NCBI GenBank assembly: GCA_905250125.1
Contig: CAJNOL010000148.1
Location: forward strand, 62,001-126,000
Length of the DNA stretch: 64,000 nt
Direction: 5' to 3'
Origin: Rotaria sordida
Taxonomy: Eukaryota; Rotifera; Eurotatoria; Philodinida; Philodinidae
Both the position numbers and the translations under genes were made by a program. The notes beneath the pieces were generated by a model. That model saw only the letters and a program-made list of their open reading frames with translations, was not told where the DNA came from and made no database searches. Positions 44,149-55,185 of this stretch are shown here, one piece after another; position 1 is the first letter of the stretch; the number at the start of each line of letters is the position of its first letter.

Positions 44149-44744
44149 ATGAGTGGATTTCGAAACCAAAGATGGGATCCATGGTTGATCATTAGTCAGA
44201 TTATTGCTGTTCAAACATTATATTATCTCGGATTGGGTTTTTTAATATTTTTCATCACATTTGCGATTAATCAAGTACCAACACTTGATTATATTTTCTC
44301 GTATGATGTAAGATAAAAAAAAAGAAGAAAAACAACAAAAATTTTTTCTAATCTTCATTTAATTTCCTTAAGACATTACAACTATCTAGTTGGAATGGAC
44401 GATTCTTTTGTACTATATTTTTACTTAATGCATTAACAGGGTAACAAAACAAAAACAATAGAATATTAAACTATGATTTATGGTTGTTATTTTTCTTTTT
44501 ATATTTTAGAGCTCTTGCTATTTTTTATTTAGTTGGCAGATATAAACAATGTTTGGATTTTTCTATAACAATTCATTTTTATCATTTTATTGCTTGTTGC
44601 ATTTATAACTATCATTATCCGAATATGTTTTCTTGGTATGTTATACAATTTTTATCGATTATTATAATGACAATACTTTCTGAACGTTTTTCAAAAAAAT
44701 ATGAACTTCAAAATATACCCCTTACATCACGTGCTGATCTTTAG
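44149..44744 (+). CDS. SYS1: SYS1 Golgi membrane protein
   Basis: Four-span Golgi protein that in known systems recruits the ARFRP1/Arl3 GTPase to the trans-Golgi. Exons 44149-44307, 44373-44440 and 44510-44744 give 153 residues (human form 156). Diagnostic segments are WDPWLIISQIIAVQTLYYLG, FLLNALTGALAIFYLVGRYK, QCLDFSITIHFYHFIACCIY and the C-terminal KKYELQNIPL, matching the family's ELKEIPL. Four hydrophobic segments are visible. The start codon is only 172 bp past the L11 stop, on the same strand, with an acceptor-like ATTTTTTTAG at 44111-44120 between them. Confidence 0.93.
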
Positions 44745-45405
44745 AATTTTGTTTATGTACATCTATGTGTATTATCTTAATAACAAAAGAATTGTTTTCA
44801 TTTAATTTATGTCTTTGTGTGTGCAAGTGTGTTTTGTTTTTTCTTTCTTAAAAAAATCTATTTGTATATTTCTTGTATGTCGAGTGATTTGTATGATTGA
44901 AAACAACATTTATATTAGAACTTGACAGATTACTGTCGAATAACGAAAGCTGAAAATAGTCATACAAAAATTCTTTTGTTTTGTTTTTATTCGTTTGAGT
45001 ATCTTGAAATAAAAAAACAAAAGCCTAGTTCGCTTGTGAATAAGTCTGTATATTAACTGTTTTTCATTTGAAGTTTTTCATTTCTGATGTTTTAAGATCT
45101 GTGCGAAACAAAAAAATTCGAGTTTCAATCTGATCATAGACATTCTTCTAAGAACGAAATTCCATTATACAAAAAATTATTATTTATATCATATTAAGTT
45201 TTATGATAAAGAAAAAAAAACATAACTATTTTTTATTTCATGGATTTAGAATAAAAGTTGTTTCTTAAAAATAAGAATTCAGTCAACTAGTAAAACAATC
45301 CTTTTTGAGAAGAAAAATATTCGGGATTGAATCATATATAAGTTAAAAAAAACTGTTGATATAATTATCCAAATAGAATTCATAAATTTGATTACAAATT
45401 GGTAA
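44745..45405. other. Intergenic, SYS1 to tRNA
   Basis: AT-rich 3' flank of SYS1. No gene or repeat recognised. Confidence 0.5.
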
Positions 45406-45478
45406 GCCCGTGTGGCTCAGTGGCTAGAGCACTGGTCTAGTAAACCAGGGGTCGACAGTTCAATTCTGTCCTCGGGCA
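45406..45478 (+). tRNA. tRNA-Thr (AGU)
   Basis: A 73-base cloverleaf. The acceptor stem GCCCGTG pairs with CTCGGGC (one U-U mismatch at the sixth pair), with discriminator A. The D arm is GCTC/GAGC. The anticodon stem CTGGT/ACCAG has loop CTAGTAA, so the anticodon is AGT. The T arm is GACAG TTCAATT CTGTC. There is no intron and no encoded CCA. A T run from 45490 should end Pol III transcription. Confidence 0.95.
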
Positions 45479-45920
45479 TAGAAAATTTAATTTTTTTTTT
45501 ACAATACGTAACAGCTGTCGTTGTTAATGATCTCGACTGCTTGAGATTTTATAAAAATAAAACATACTGCTTGACTAATTGATATAACAGAAGTATTAAC
45601 CTTAAACGAAGATCAAGACGTATTTTTCGTCTATGAGATATTGTTTAATTATTTAAATATTAATGTTGATATATTGTAACAGATGATGTAGGAAACAAAA
45701 ATATGATTCGTGCAAGAAAGAACAAATAAGTTGCTATTGAAAACATTTAAATATTTTCTGCGCCATTTGTTCGTTCCTGATGTTACATTAGGGTTACACA
45801 GCAACAGTTTTTCAACATAACCAATTTATTCTTCGGGTTAATTTCTATTTAAAGAACAAGTTTAATATTTGATTATTAATTATGATAAATATTATTATAA
45901 ATTTGGAATAGTTTTAGATA

Positions 45921-48900
45921 ATGTCATCAGTATTATTACGTGACTTTTTATATCAATTATCTATTTGTTCAGAAAAAGCAGCATGTATTGCACGTCATAT
46001 TCGTTTTATGCATGCTGATTTCAATAGTATGATTGAAGAAAAACAATGTAATACTGATTAAATCTTTGTTGTTTTTTCATTTTTATCTTAAGCTATTTAT
46101 TTAGTGGATGAAAATCATCAACATCTTGATGCTGATTATAAAACTTTAGCGTAAATTAAATTCTTCTAAATTTATTTTTTTCATAAATGTTTTATTTTTC
46201 TCTTAAGTGATGTTATTATTCAAGAAGTCATTAAACGAGATTTACGAAGAATTGTAAATTGTTTTTTCTTTTATTGTTGATATTTAATAATAATAAATAC
46301 TATTTGATCTAAATTAATTTAGTATCCAGCATTAACTAATCATATATATGGAGAAGAAGATGGTTCATTAAAATTAAATTCAAGTGATGAAAAAATTTTC
46401 ATTGATGTTACCGGTACTCAAGAAGATATTCATAATCTTCTTAGTAAGAAAAAAATATACTTGTTTTTTCTAATTTTTGATTACGTTTTTTTTTTTCTCA
46501 ATAGAAAAATTATTTAATAATAAATCTGCAGAATCAACTGAAACTTTAGCTGAAATAGTTTCATCGTCTTCCAATATAACACTTTCCAACCAATGTAAAC
46601 AATCATTTGAAAAAATTCCACATGATATATTTATTGATTTATCAAATATTGGTATATGGATTGATCCAGTTGATGGAACACAACAGTATATAAATGGTAC
46701 TGATGGATTTGTTGATTCGAATACTGGTATTATTCCAGATGGTCTTCCAGCAGCTTTAGTACTTATTGGATGTTTTGATCTTAAGGATGGTCGTGCTGTT
46801 CTTGGCGTGATTAATCGAGCTTTTAATGAAAAAATCGATGAATATAGGTAAGTAAGAGAATATAAATAATAGTTAATTATTATTATTTCATCTGTATTCA
46901 GATGGAAAGGTTTGATTTATTGGGGTACAGTATTATCAAATGCAAAATTTAATAATTTGGAAGATGTTTATAAACGACATGAGAATAATAATCAACGAGT
47001 ATTATTACATGGAAGTGCTGATGTAAACACATTTGATAATATTTTAAATGATTGGACAAAAATGGAAGTATCAGCATGTGGTAAGAATATTTTCTGATTA
47101 GTTTTTTCAATATATTCTGAAATCTTCTTTTTTAGTTATAGACAAAAGTTTTTAAGAAAAGAAAAAAGTTAATAATATTTCGATCTCATAGATAATCTTT
47201 AATTATTGGTAAATCCTTCTGATTTGAGATAAAAATAGTTGTATCGTGTTTTAAACAGAAATTGTATTGGAAGTTTTCTTTGTGGAATAGTTTAAGTCAT
47301 TCAGACTTCGATCGTTTCAACATTTAATTATATCCTACGGGATTTTACCAAACGCAATAGTTGGATAGCGATGTTATTTTCTGCAAGAATCGAACCGATT
47401 CTTATACAAGGAATCCGATATAGCTTTCATTCACTGTATGATAACAGACATAAGTTTAGAGTAGTTGTATTTTTGAGTTTTCTTCTCGATAGTAATAACT
47501 TGAAAGAATCTGATAAAACATTTAAATAGCTGAAAGAAGTCTTTATCAGGGTCAGTGGATCTAAACACTTCAATAAAACTGCTTGGGTGAGGATGTCTAG
47601 AAAACCACGATCCCAAAATCGGTTTTCTAGCATCCATTAGAAGCTTTGTGGAAATGATTTTGTTTGACAGAGCAAAATGAGATGTCTCGATTCTCTCTAC
47701 GATGTTTCTTCATCGAACTGCATTCAATTTGTAGAAGGCTCCGAAGCGTCAAATATGATGAAGTCATTGAAATTTTTCATAAATACAAAAGAAAAATGCT
47801 TCTTGAGTCTTCTGTAAATTTAATACAGTTCGATAAAAGAAAGTCATGAAGAGAGCTGAGACATTTTATTTTGTTCTATCAGATAAAACCATTTCCAAAA
47901 ATCTTCAAATAGATGCCAGAAGACTGATTTTGGGAATCTTGGTTTTTCCCATATCTTAATTCAAGCAACTTTATTGGAATTTTTATGTTCACCAATAAAG
48001 AATCCTTCCAGTTACACGAATGTTTTTTCAGATTCTTCTCAGCTATTATCATCGAGAAGAAAATTCAAAAATACAACTGCTCTAAACTTTTGTTTCGAAG
48101 TATATTCTGATAGGATATGACGAGAGAAGTTCTCCAGCTGTTCATTTGCTTTTGAGTCGAGACTATGTGCATAATGTAGATTCAAATGAGCTATAAATAT
48201 CCTGATAAGAGTTCATATCCATAGCTTATTGCAACGGAGATACTGCACTTTTACAGTATTTTTAAAATAAATACCATCGTAACAGAAAAATTGATTTTCG
48301 ACTTTTGACTTGAAACTTTGCATAGAGACAGACCTTAACGAGAGTAGTTTCAGATCTTTTGATTTATTTCTATCCTGAAATAAGAACATCAAATTTGCTG
48401 ATTTATATAAGTGATGTAAAAGAAACACTATTACCATAGTTGTATCTTCGGATAGAAACAGCGACAAGACCTGAAACATTCTCATTGAGGCCTGTCTCTA
48501 TAGATAGCTTCAGGTCGAAATTCGAAAATCAGTTTTTCTGGATCACGACATTTAAAAAATACTGTAAAAGTACAATATCTCTGTAGCAATAAAACTAAAG
48601 ACATGAACTTTTTTAAGGTATTCATAGCTCATTTGGATCTTCATAATGCACATAGTTTCGCCTCAAAAGTGATTGAACAGTTGTAGGACTTTCCTCGTGA
48701 GTGTAACATTGTTCAATCTTATCTTCTAACAGTATCTGACATGAATAAATGTTTTTTTTTCGAATGTTACTCAATTGTAACGCAATTCGATTTCTAACCG
48801 AGTGACTAGTGCTTGTCTCTAATTTTTCAATTATCTAACTTTTTATTCAGTCAGAAATTAACTTTTCTAACAAATATACGTATGATCTGAAATAGGAAAA

Positions 48901-49313
48901 GATGAGTAATTAAAGTATAAAAGATAAAATTTGTATCATAATGAATTTCTATGACATTAATCTTGTTTTATTTTTAAGGTAATAAATTACTATCCATTGC
49001 ATTGAAACAAGCAAATATATATTTAGTAACAAAATCTGCTGCCTATAATTGGGATTTATGTGCTGCTCATGCAATTATACAATCTATAAATGGTCAAATA
49101 CTTGATCTACGTCAAGTTATTAATTATTATCAAGAAAATCGAACAAAACAAAATGTAAATTTATCTCAATTTGAAATTATTTATAATAATATAAAACCAA
49201 ATAAATTTCAACCAAAAGATTATGCATGTAAACCATTTATTGCTTATCATAATCAACAAGATCTAATTGATATGCTCTCATTATTAATAGTCGATAATAT
49301 TCTCATTGAGTAA
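45921..49313 (+). CDS. INPP1: Inositol polyphosphate 1-phosphatase
   Basis: Magnesium-dependent, lithium-sensitive phosphatase that removes the 1-phosphate from inositol 1,4-bisphosphate and 1,3,4-trisphosphate. Exons: 45921-46047, 46093-46150, 46208-46253, 46323-46443, 46505-46847, 46902-47080, 48979-49313. The total of 1209 nt gives 402 residues, close to the human 399. Metal-site motifs are GEED (Glu88-Glu89), WIDPVDGTQQYI (Asp171, Asp174) and WDLCAAHAI (Asp317). Family segments SEKAACIARHIR, YKTLADVIIQEVIKRDL, GVINRAFNEK and RWKGLIYWG also align. Five introns are under 80 bp; the last is 1.9 kb and holds two foldback elements. An acceptor-like GTTTTAG ends three bases before the ATG. Confidence 0.95.
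47454..48087. repeat. Foldback element with about 185-bp arms
   Basis: Left GTTTAGAGTAGTTGTATTTT.., TTTTCTTCTCGAT; right reversed GTTTAGAGCAGTTGTATTTT.., TTTTCTTCTCGAT. Pairing continues through AAAATCGGTTTTCTAGCATC and its inverse. The open frames 47427-47637 lie inside the left arm. It lies in the last INPP1 intron. Confidence 0.75.
48118..48700. repeat. Foldback element, group A, full copy
   Basis: The ends GACGAGAGAAGTTCTCC and GGACTTTCCTCGTGAG are inverted. The left arm has ACTATGTGCATAATGTAGAT and CATAGCTTATTGCAACGGAG; the right arm has their inverses. The centre GATTTATTTCTATCCTGAAA with AATAAGAACATCA also occurs at 3320-3906. It is the second element in the same INPP1 intron, only 30 bp from the first. 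Confidence 0.75.
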
Positions 49314-52149
49314 AAAGCATGTTTTTTTTTTAATATTAATGCATTTAGTTTTATGTCTAATCTTATTTTAATATTAAATATCACTTTTATGTTCAGTAAT
49401 ATAGTCGAATATTTTAGATATTCTTGATTTACAAATATCATTATATGAAAATCAATTGAAAACTACAGCTAAAGATTGATATACTTGGTTAGATGAAACA
49501 TTAAACAATATGAATTCATTTCATCATTTTTATATGCAACTTATAAAGATTCAAAAGTAGTGAATAACTATTTTTATATAATTAATTTTTTTTAAAATTT
49601 CTTGTTTTTATTTTAGTGTTTAACAATTTATTATACAAGACATATACTTAATGGTGCTAATTTACTATTGAATAGTAATAAATATTTTCCAAGCCGGTAA
49701 TTAGAATTAATCGATTACGATAGAAACCATTGTGTATTCTTCTAGAAGAGAATCTAAGAAATTTTATCAGCATAAATAAAATATATAGAACATGCTATTT
49801 ATTCTTAAGTAATATGTCATTAAACTAACGGATGGATCATAATAAATTGGATTAATTTGTAAATACAATTTTTCAATCATTGACTATTCATATAAAATAT
49901 TCATGTATACAATTATCAAAAAACGAAAAATTTCAAGCTCTACAAAACTGTGTAGTTCACTTTTACGAAGAAATTTTTTTTTATTTTCGAAGCAACCAGA
50001 ACACTGTATATCCTTACTGTGAAACTAAAAACAAATGAAAAAAAAAGTGTGACATCGTTACCGAGAAATTTACTAGATTTCTAAAAAAAAACGAATATAA
50101 ATCGTCTATCTTTTAAAACTTAAAAACGACAGCTTCATGTAAACATTCAGAACACAATCAACTTTAACTTCCATGTTGGCGAAAACATGTCACACTGCAG
50201 TTTACCAGTTACGTAGTCTTTTTCAGAACGTAGTTCTGCATTTTTTTGATGTTCACATACGGGCTTTGCAACTGAGCTTAACTCAAAAAAAAACTTCACA
50301 GTTTAAAAAATTATCATGAAGTATATTTTCAACTTCCCAGTAAAGCTTGGATATATGAAAGTGGATCAGCTGAATAGAAGACAAAATTCTCTATCACAAC
50401 CAACAATTTGTCGCAGTAGGAATATATAGAATATATAAATGTTTGTATTGTCGTGCAAAGGAAAAAATATTTTTTTTAAAAATGAAGTTCTTAGTTTTGT
50501 AAAGCTTGAAATTCTCTCTTTTTTGGTATATGAATTTAAATACGAGGGAAAACTGCATTTACATTTAATCCTATTTATTATGACCTACATGTTAATTCCC
50601 ATTTATAAAGATTACGTGACAAAATATCGAAAGTCAAAATGCCGAAAAATTTCTAATCTGTACTAAAGCAAAAATATGAGAGTATCGATAGATTTGAATC
50701 TAGATGCGAGTGTATAGATGTGGCTGCAGAAGAGACTGTCGTTTTTCTCCTCTCACACCCTTTTATTATTCTTGCTCGAGCTCGTCAGGCCCAAAGTTTT
50801 CGGACCCGACCGAATTCAGGACTAGCTCGACGGGCTCTAATTCTTACACTCAACAACAATAAAAAAATCTATATTTCCTTCCATTTAACAGAGTGACCTG
50901 ATAGAAAATACAGTATTGGACAATTTTCAAGTCTCATTCAATATCAAACATTGTCACTTTCGATGTTTTGAAACTTTACCTTTATAAACTTTTGACTCAT
51001 ATGTACAGTACATCTTAACGTTATTTTAAACAATGAATATAATCTTACTTCAAAAACACCAGTTCATAGGTGTATAATTTTATATTCTTTTATGTAATGT
51101 TGTTGTCAAATAAAATAGTATTTCAAACTTTTTTTTCTTAATATCGTCTCCATATGTTTAGAAACAATTCTCTTTTTTTTCAGAACTTCTTCAAATGTTA
51201 TTCTTTCGCGTCATTTGAAGACAATGTTTCCTTTTTATTACCGTAGAGATCAGAATGAACGAGATTCTATCAAATACTAAATTCATCACTTGTAGTTTTA
51301 CATCTATCTTTTTAAAAGAAAAAATTTTTGGACGAAATACTTAAATTCAATTTTCTTTCATATACAAACCTTCAATCAAATATATCTCAATAGCCAAATG
51401 CGATAGTGTATATCGCCGAATTTATCGTATTTATTATCATCGTTGTACTCTCTATGATAAATGTGAAGAACGTACACATGTCTGTGATTATGTTTTATCG
51501 TATTTGCTTAACGTTATAATCTCATTTCAAAAAACAAAAAGATAATTTAATCATTTTTATAATAAACAATTTTAATCATGATGTTACAACTATTATAAAA
51601 CAATAGACATTTTTAACCAAAACCAATTCATCTCAATCAAAAAAACAAACTTCGTAGTAGTCTACAATCATCATTATCAATTGAAGGTCATACTTAATAC
51701 TCATTCTCAAACAGCATGCCATTTTAATTCTCTATATTGATGATATGCATTTTTTTTATTTCCATATTTTTTATAAAACTTATTTTATAAGACTCTATAG
51801 TAATAGTATTTGCTCAAGAACAAAAAAAAATAAAAACGATAAAGCACTAAACCGATTGATATATACTTGTAATATACAGGAAAAAAAAACGAATGAGAGA
51901 GAAAAAAATTGGCCAGCATTAGTGTGCAAATATAAAAGACAAAAAAGAAAAAGTTAACCAGCTGTTCGCAATATTTGAAAATAATCTCACACTTATTGTG
52001 ATAAACATTTTTCTAATGCATGTGATTCTAACGTGGCTTTATCAAGTAAATTTTCATTAATATATTTTTATAACATTACATTCATTAAATCAAAAATTAT
52101 TTCAAACTTTAAATAATGATGAATTAATATTATCACTATGAATACTATT
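49314..52149. other. Intergenic with possible pseudogene remnant
   Basis: Plus-strand fragments at about 49431-49560 (WLDETLNNMNSFHHFYMQL, with an in-frame stop nearby) and 49620-49700 (CLTIYYTRHILNGANLLL), separated by an acceptor-like TTTTAG, look like two decayed exons of an unknown gene. A palindromic GC-rich element lies at 50774-50840. Otherwise the stretch is AT-rich with nothing recognised. Confidence 0.35.
50774..50840. repeat. Short palindromic element, GCCCGTCGGG type
   Basis: Left GCTCGAGCTCGTCAGGCCC and right AGCTCGACGGGCTCTAA are inverted, with CGGACCCG between them. It is related to 184-200, 548-612 and 28790-28828. Confidence 0.5.
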
Positions 52150-52960
52150 AGAATTTATTTGATCAGGTACGAAAACATATTGATACTTATTGAGTCGAAT
52201 TATTTGTTAAACGACAAAATATTCAATGCATAACACGAATATTTTCGCCGAAAATTTCAATCCACTTCTGAACGATCTTTTTTTGTATTTATCAGCAGGT
52301 ATCGAATTGAGTTTGTTAGTTATTGTCTTCGTCAAATTTGCTTCATTCGGATAGGTATTAAGTCTATATTTCAGATAGCTGAACAATTAGAAGTCTGAAG
52401 GAGTAAGGTTAGATGAATATGAGCCATAGCTTTAATTTTTTTCTTCTTGAAAATAATTGATCATAACATATTTCACATAGGGCCTTGCATTGTCATGATG
52501 AAGTTTTATATCATTTGTTCCTGATGACGGTTTGTTTTTAATGACTTTTTGAACAATCCGTTTAAACACTTTTTACAATAATAGATACCATCAATGGATA
52601 CTCCATAAGGCATTTGATGAATATGCAACAGTTCGATAGTCCTAAAGAAAATGATAAATATTGTTTTCTTTTCATAGAGTTACCATCTGATGACAGTCGG
52701 AGAACTTTCTTCTTCTGCTACCCATGCTTTTGATCGTTATTTTGAACTATCATCTTCCGATGGTAGTTCCAAGCTTCATCATCAGTAATAATATCACATA
52801 GTCGCTATGAATCACTTCCGAACTTTTCTAAATTCTCGGTATAAATGTTCACGGGTCGTTGTCAGTTTATGACGTACCCATCTTGATGATACCTATCTTA
52901 GTTGTAGGTTAGGATGGCATACACACTGTCGTGAGATGTATCCAAGATGTCGGATAGTAA
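52150..52960 (-). pseudogene. Decayed mariner transposase
   Basis: On the minus strand: DTSHDSVYAILTYN (helix-turn-helix end), RWVRHKLTTTREHLYREFRK, RLCDIITDDEAWNYHRKM (first catalytic Asp), DIKLHHDNARPYVKYVM (second Asp), then SNLTPSDF..LFSYLKYRLN (third Asp). Several frameshifts and stops separate the pieces. It is more decayed than the copy at 37832-39534 and has a different sequence; clear terminal repeats were not found. Confidence 0.75.
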
Positions 52961-53021
52961 AGTATTTTATTTTTCATATTTTTTCCTTTCTTATCCAAAA
53001 AAAAGACATTTTTTTAATTTA

Positions 53022-53755
53022 TTATTTTACACCTAATTCAATTGGATTTGTTGTTTTATTTGTATAGGATGCAACACAAAAAAATCCAAATCTAGAATTA
53101 ATAGCTTGTAAACGATCTTCTTCATCAAATGCATCCAAGTACTAAAAAAGAATAAAATTCAAAATTTTTGTTTTTTGCTATAGTTCGTTTTAATTTACAA
53201 ACATGTATTCATCTAACCATTACCAAAACTAACGATTTCATTTCTTTCTGGAAAATATATTATTAATGTTTATTCAGGATTACATGGCTATGTTGAACAA
53301 ATTGATTAATCAGTCGATAATGGTACATCAACTAAATGAAGATATTTAACAATTGTTGAACTATCTGATTGTTGTAATTCATTAGATACAAGTGAATTCA
53401 TATATGTTATAATTAGAGGTATGCAGGACCAAGTTTTTTTTTGGTTTTGGTCTCAGTGATTTTAGTTTTTTGGGTCTTAGTAAACTTTCAAGTTTTGGTC
53501 TTGCACATCTCTAATCATAATACATATTAAAACATCAACATATAGTGAATCAGTTATTTCAATAGCAACTTTTGAATATGATTCTATCATATATAGGAAA
53601 ACAAAAAGTGTACGATCATGTATACAATCAGAAATATGTTTTTCAAGAATTTCTATTATTTCATCTGTATCCATCCAATTTCCTAATGTTGTTTGTTAAA
53701 GATTTTTGGGTAAATTTGAATCTATAACAGTAGGAAAACTACTATCCGTTCCAAA
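53022..53755 (-). pseudogene. Degraded gene of unknown family, split by a MITE
   Basis: Minus-strand coding-like sequence: a segment near 53477-53755 (WMDTDEIIEILEKHISDCI, FVFLYMIESYSKVAIEI), continuing past the MITE at 53412-53517 in the same frame (NSLVSNELQQSDSSTIVKYL), then stops. A last exon at 53022-53141 (AFDEEDRLQAINSRFGFFCV, then ASYTNKTTNPIELGVK and a stop) follows an acceptor-like TTTTTTAG. In-frame stops at about 53309 and 53698 argue that it is dead. I do not recognise the family. Confidence 0.5.
53412..53517. mobile_element. Short MITE inside a coding-like frame
   Basis: The ends TAGAGGTATGCAGGACC and GGTCTTGCACATCTCTA are inverted. The flanks GTTATAAT and ATCATAAT agree at six of eight bases, fitting an 8-bp duplication. 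The interior is T/G-rich. Removing it brings the two halves of the surrounding minus-strand frame together. Confidence 0.6.
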
Positions 53756-53770
53756 ATACAATATCATCCG

Positions 53771-54819
53771 TTGCTTTTTTTGAATAACTTTTGATAGGAA
53801 CAAGATAGAGAACTGCAGTTTTCATCATTCGAAAGAGAAAACTGTGGCGCATATATATATGCTGAAATATGATTTATTAGCAATGGAATAATCAGATTCA
53901 TTTTTAGTAGACATTTTAAAAACGATATTCTGGATTTATTTCTCAGTTGACCTCGGTTGGTTGTTAATTTGATCGTTCTATAGAAAAAATTGTTCTCTTT
54001 CAATCTACGCAAGGCTAATATTCTTAGCTTGTTCTATTCAAGAGTTATTTGGCTTTTTCCGAGACCACCGATTTCAACCAGTTGACTTGGAATCATTCGG
54101 AAAAGCATCTATACATGTATAATTCACTATACTAAGTCGAATATTAATATTGGTTTTTAGGTTCCAACTGATTTGACACTGTTACCTCCATATTTCTGAA
54201 ATATCGATTCTTTGCACTAGATAGAGGCAGATTATGACACTTCGGAAGTATTGAGATAACAATGTCAAACCAGTTGAAAACTAAAAACCAATATCATCAT
54301 TCGCCTCAGCACGATGAATTATCCTTACATAGATGCTTTTTCGAGTGATCCTAAGTCGGTTAGCTGAAATCAGAGGTCTCAGAGAAAGCCAAATATCTCT
54401 TGAACGAAACAAGCTTGAAATGTCAGTCTTGTGTAGATTGAAAGAGAATATTTTTTCGGATAGAACGGTCGTATCAGCAATCAAATTCAATTTGAGAAAT
54501 GAATCTAGAATATCATCTATAAGATGTCCACTAAGAATGAATTTAATTGGTCCATTGCTAATCAATCATGCTTCAACACGTATCTATGTATCGGATAATA
54601 ATAAAAAGTCGAAAATCAAAACAAACACACTGAAAAAGTATGATTGACTATCTATTATTCAACTCGATAATAACCAATCATATTGATTCGGCTTGTTTTG
54701 CTTTTCGTTTTCGTTTTTGCCCTTTCATAATCATCCATATGCGTCATTGTTTTCTCTTTCGAATAGCGAAAACCGTACTCTTCTATCTCTTTCCGATCAC
54801 AAGTTATTCAAAAAGCGAC
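53771..54819. repeat. Large foldback element with roughly 300-bp arms
   Basis: Left TTGAATAACTTTTGATAGGA and ATTCGAAAGAGAAAAC; right CCGATCACAAGTTATTCAA and GTTTTCTCTTTCGAAT. Further inside, AACGATATTCTGGATTTATT pairs with AATGAATCTAGAATATCATC, and GAAAAGCATC with GATGCTTTTTC. The right arm carries an extra 100-150 bp near 54600-54740. The frames 53764-54012, 54281-54565 and 54333-54647 are arm sequence, not genes. Confidence 0.65.
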
Positions 54820-55185
54820 TCATGGTCTATTGGACACAAACTACATCACGAGGATCAACGATAACAATATATGTAAGATATGAAATAAAATTTCTTTGTT
54901 ATATTTTAAATCGATATAAAAATCTTACCAATAATTGTATTTTCTTAGACTTCAAACAATGAGATAAGTAATTTTTTTTCTTATACATATTAATGAGTTT
55001 TCAATGGTAAAAATCTATCAAGTGAATTATTTGCATGAGCAAAAAAATTCATGTTAAGAAATTATCTATGAAAATACACTATATAAAAGATAATATTAAT
55101 ATTTTATTTTTTCTTTATTTTAGATTATTTGTAGATTTTCGAATTTTTTCTCTTTCATAGGTTTTTAAATCTTAAGAATTTAATT

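Noticed and set aside
47427-47637. Two 68-codon minus-strand frames
   Set aside because: They lie inside an inverted-repeat arm in an INPP1 intron.
54281-54962. Several overlapping frames of 74-104 codons
   Set aside because: They are arms of the large foldback read in different phases.
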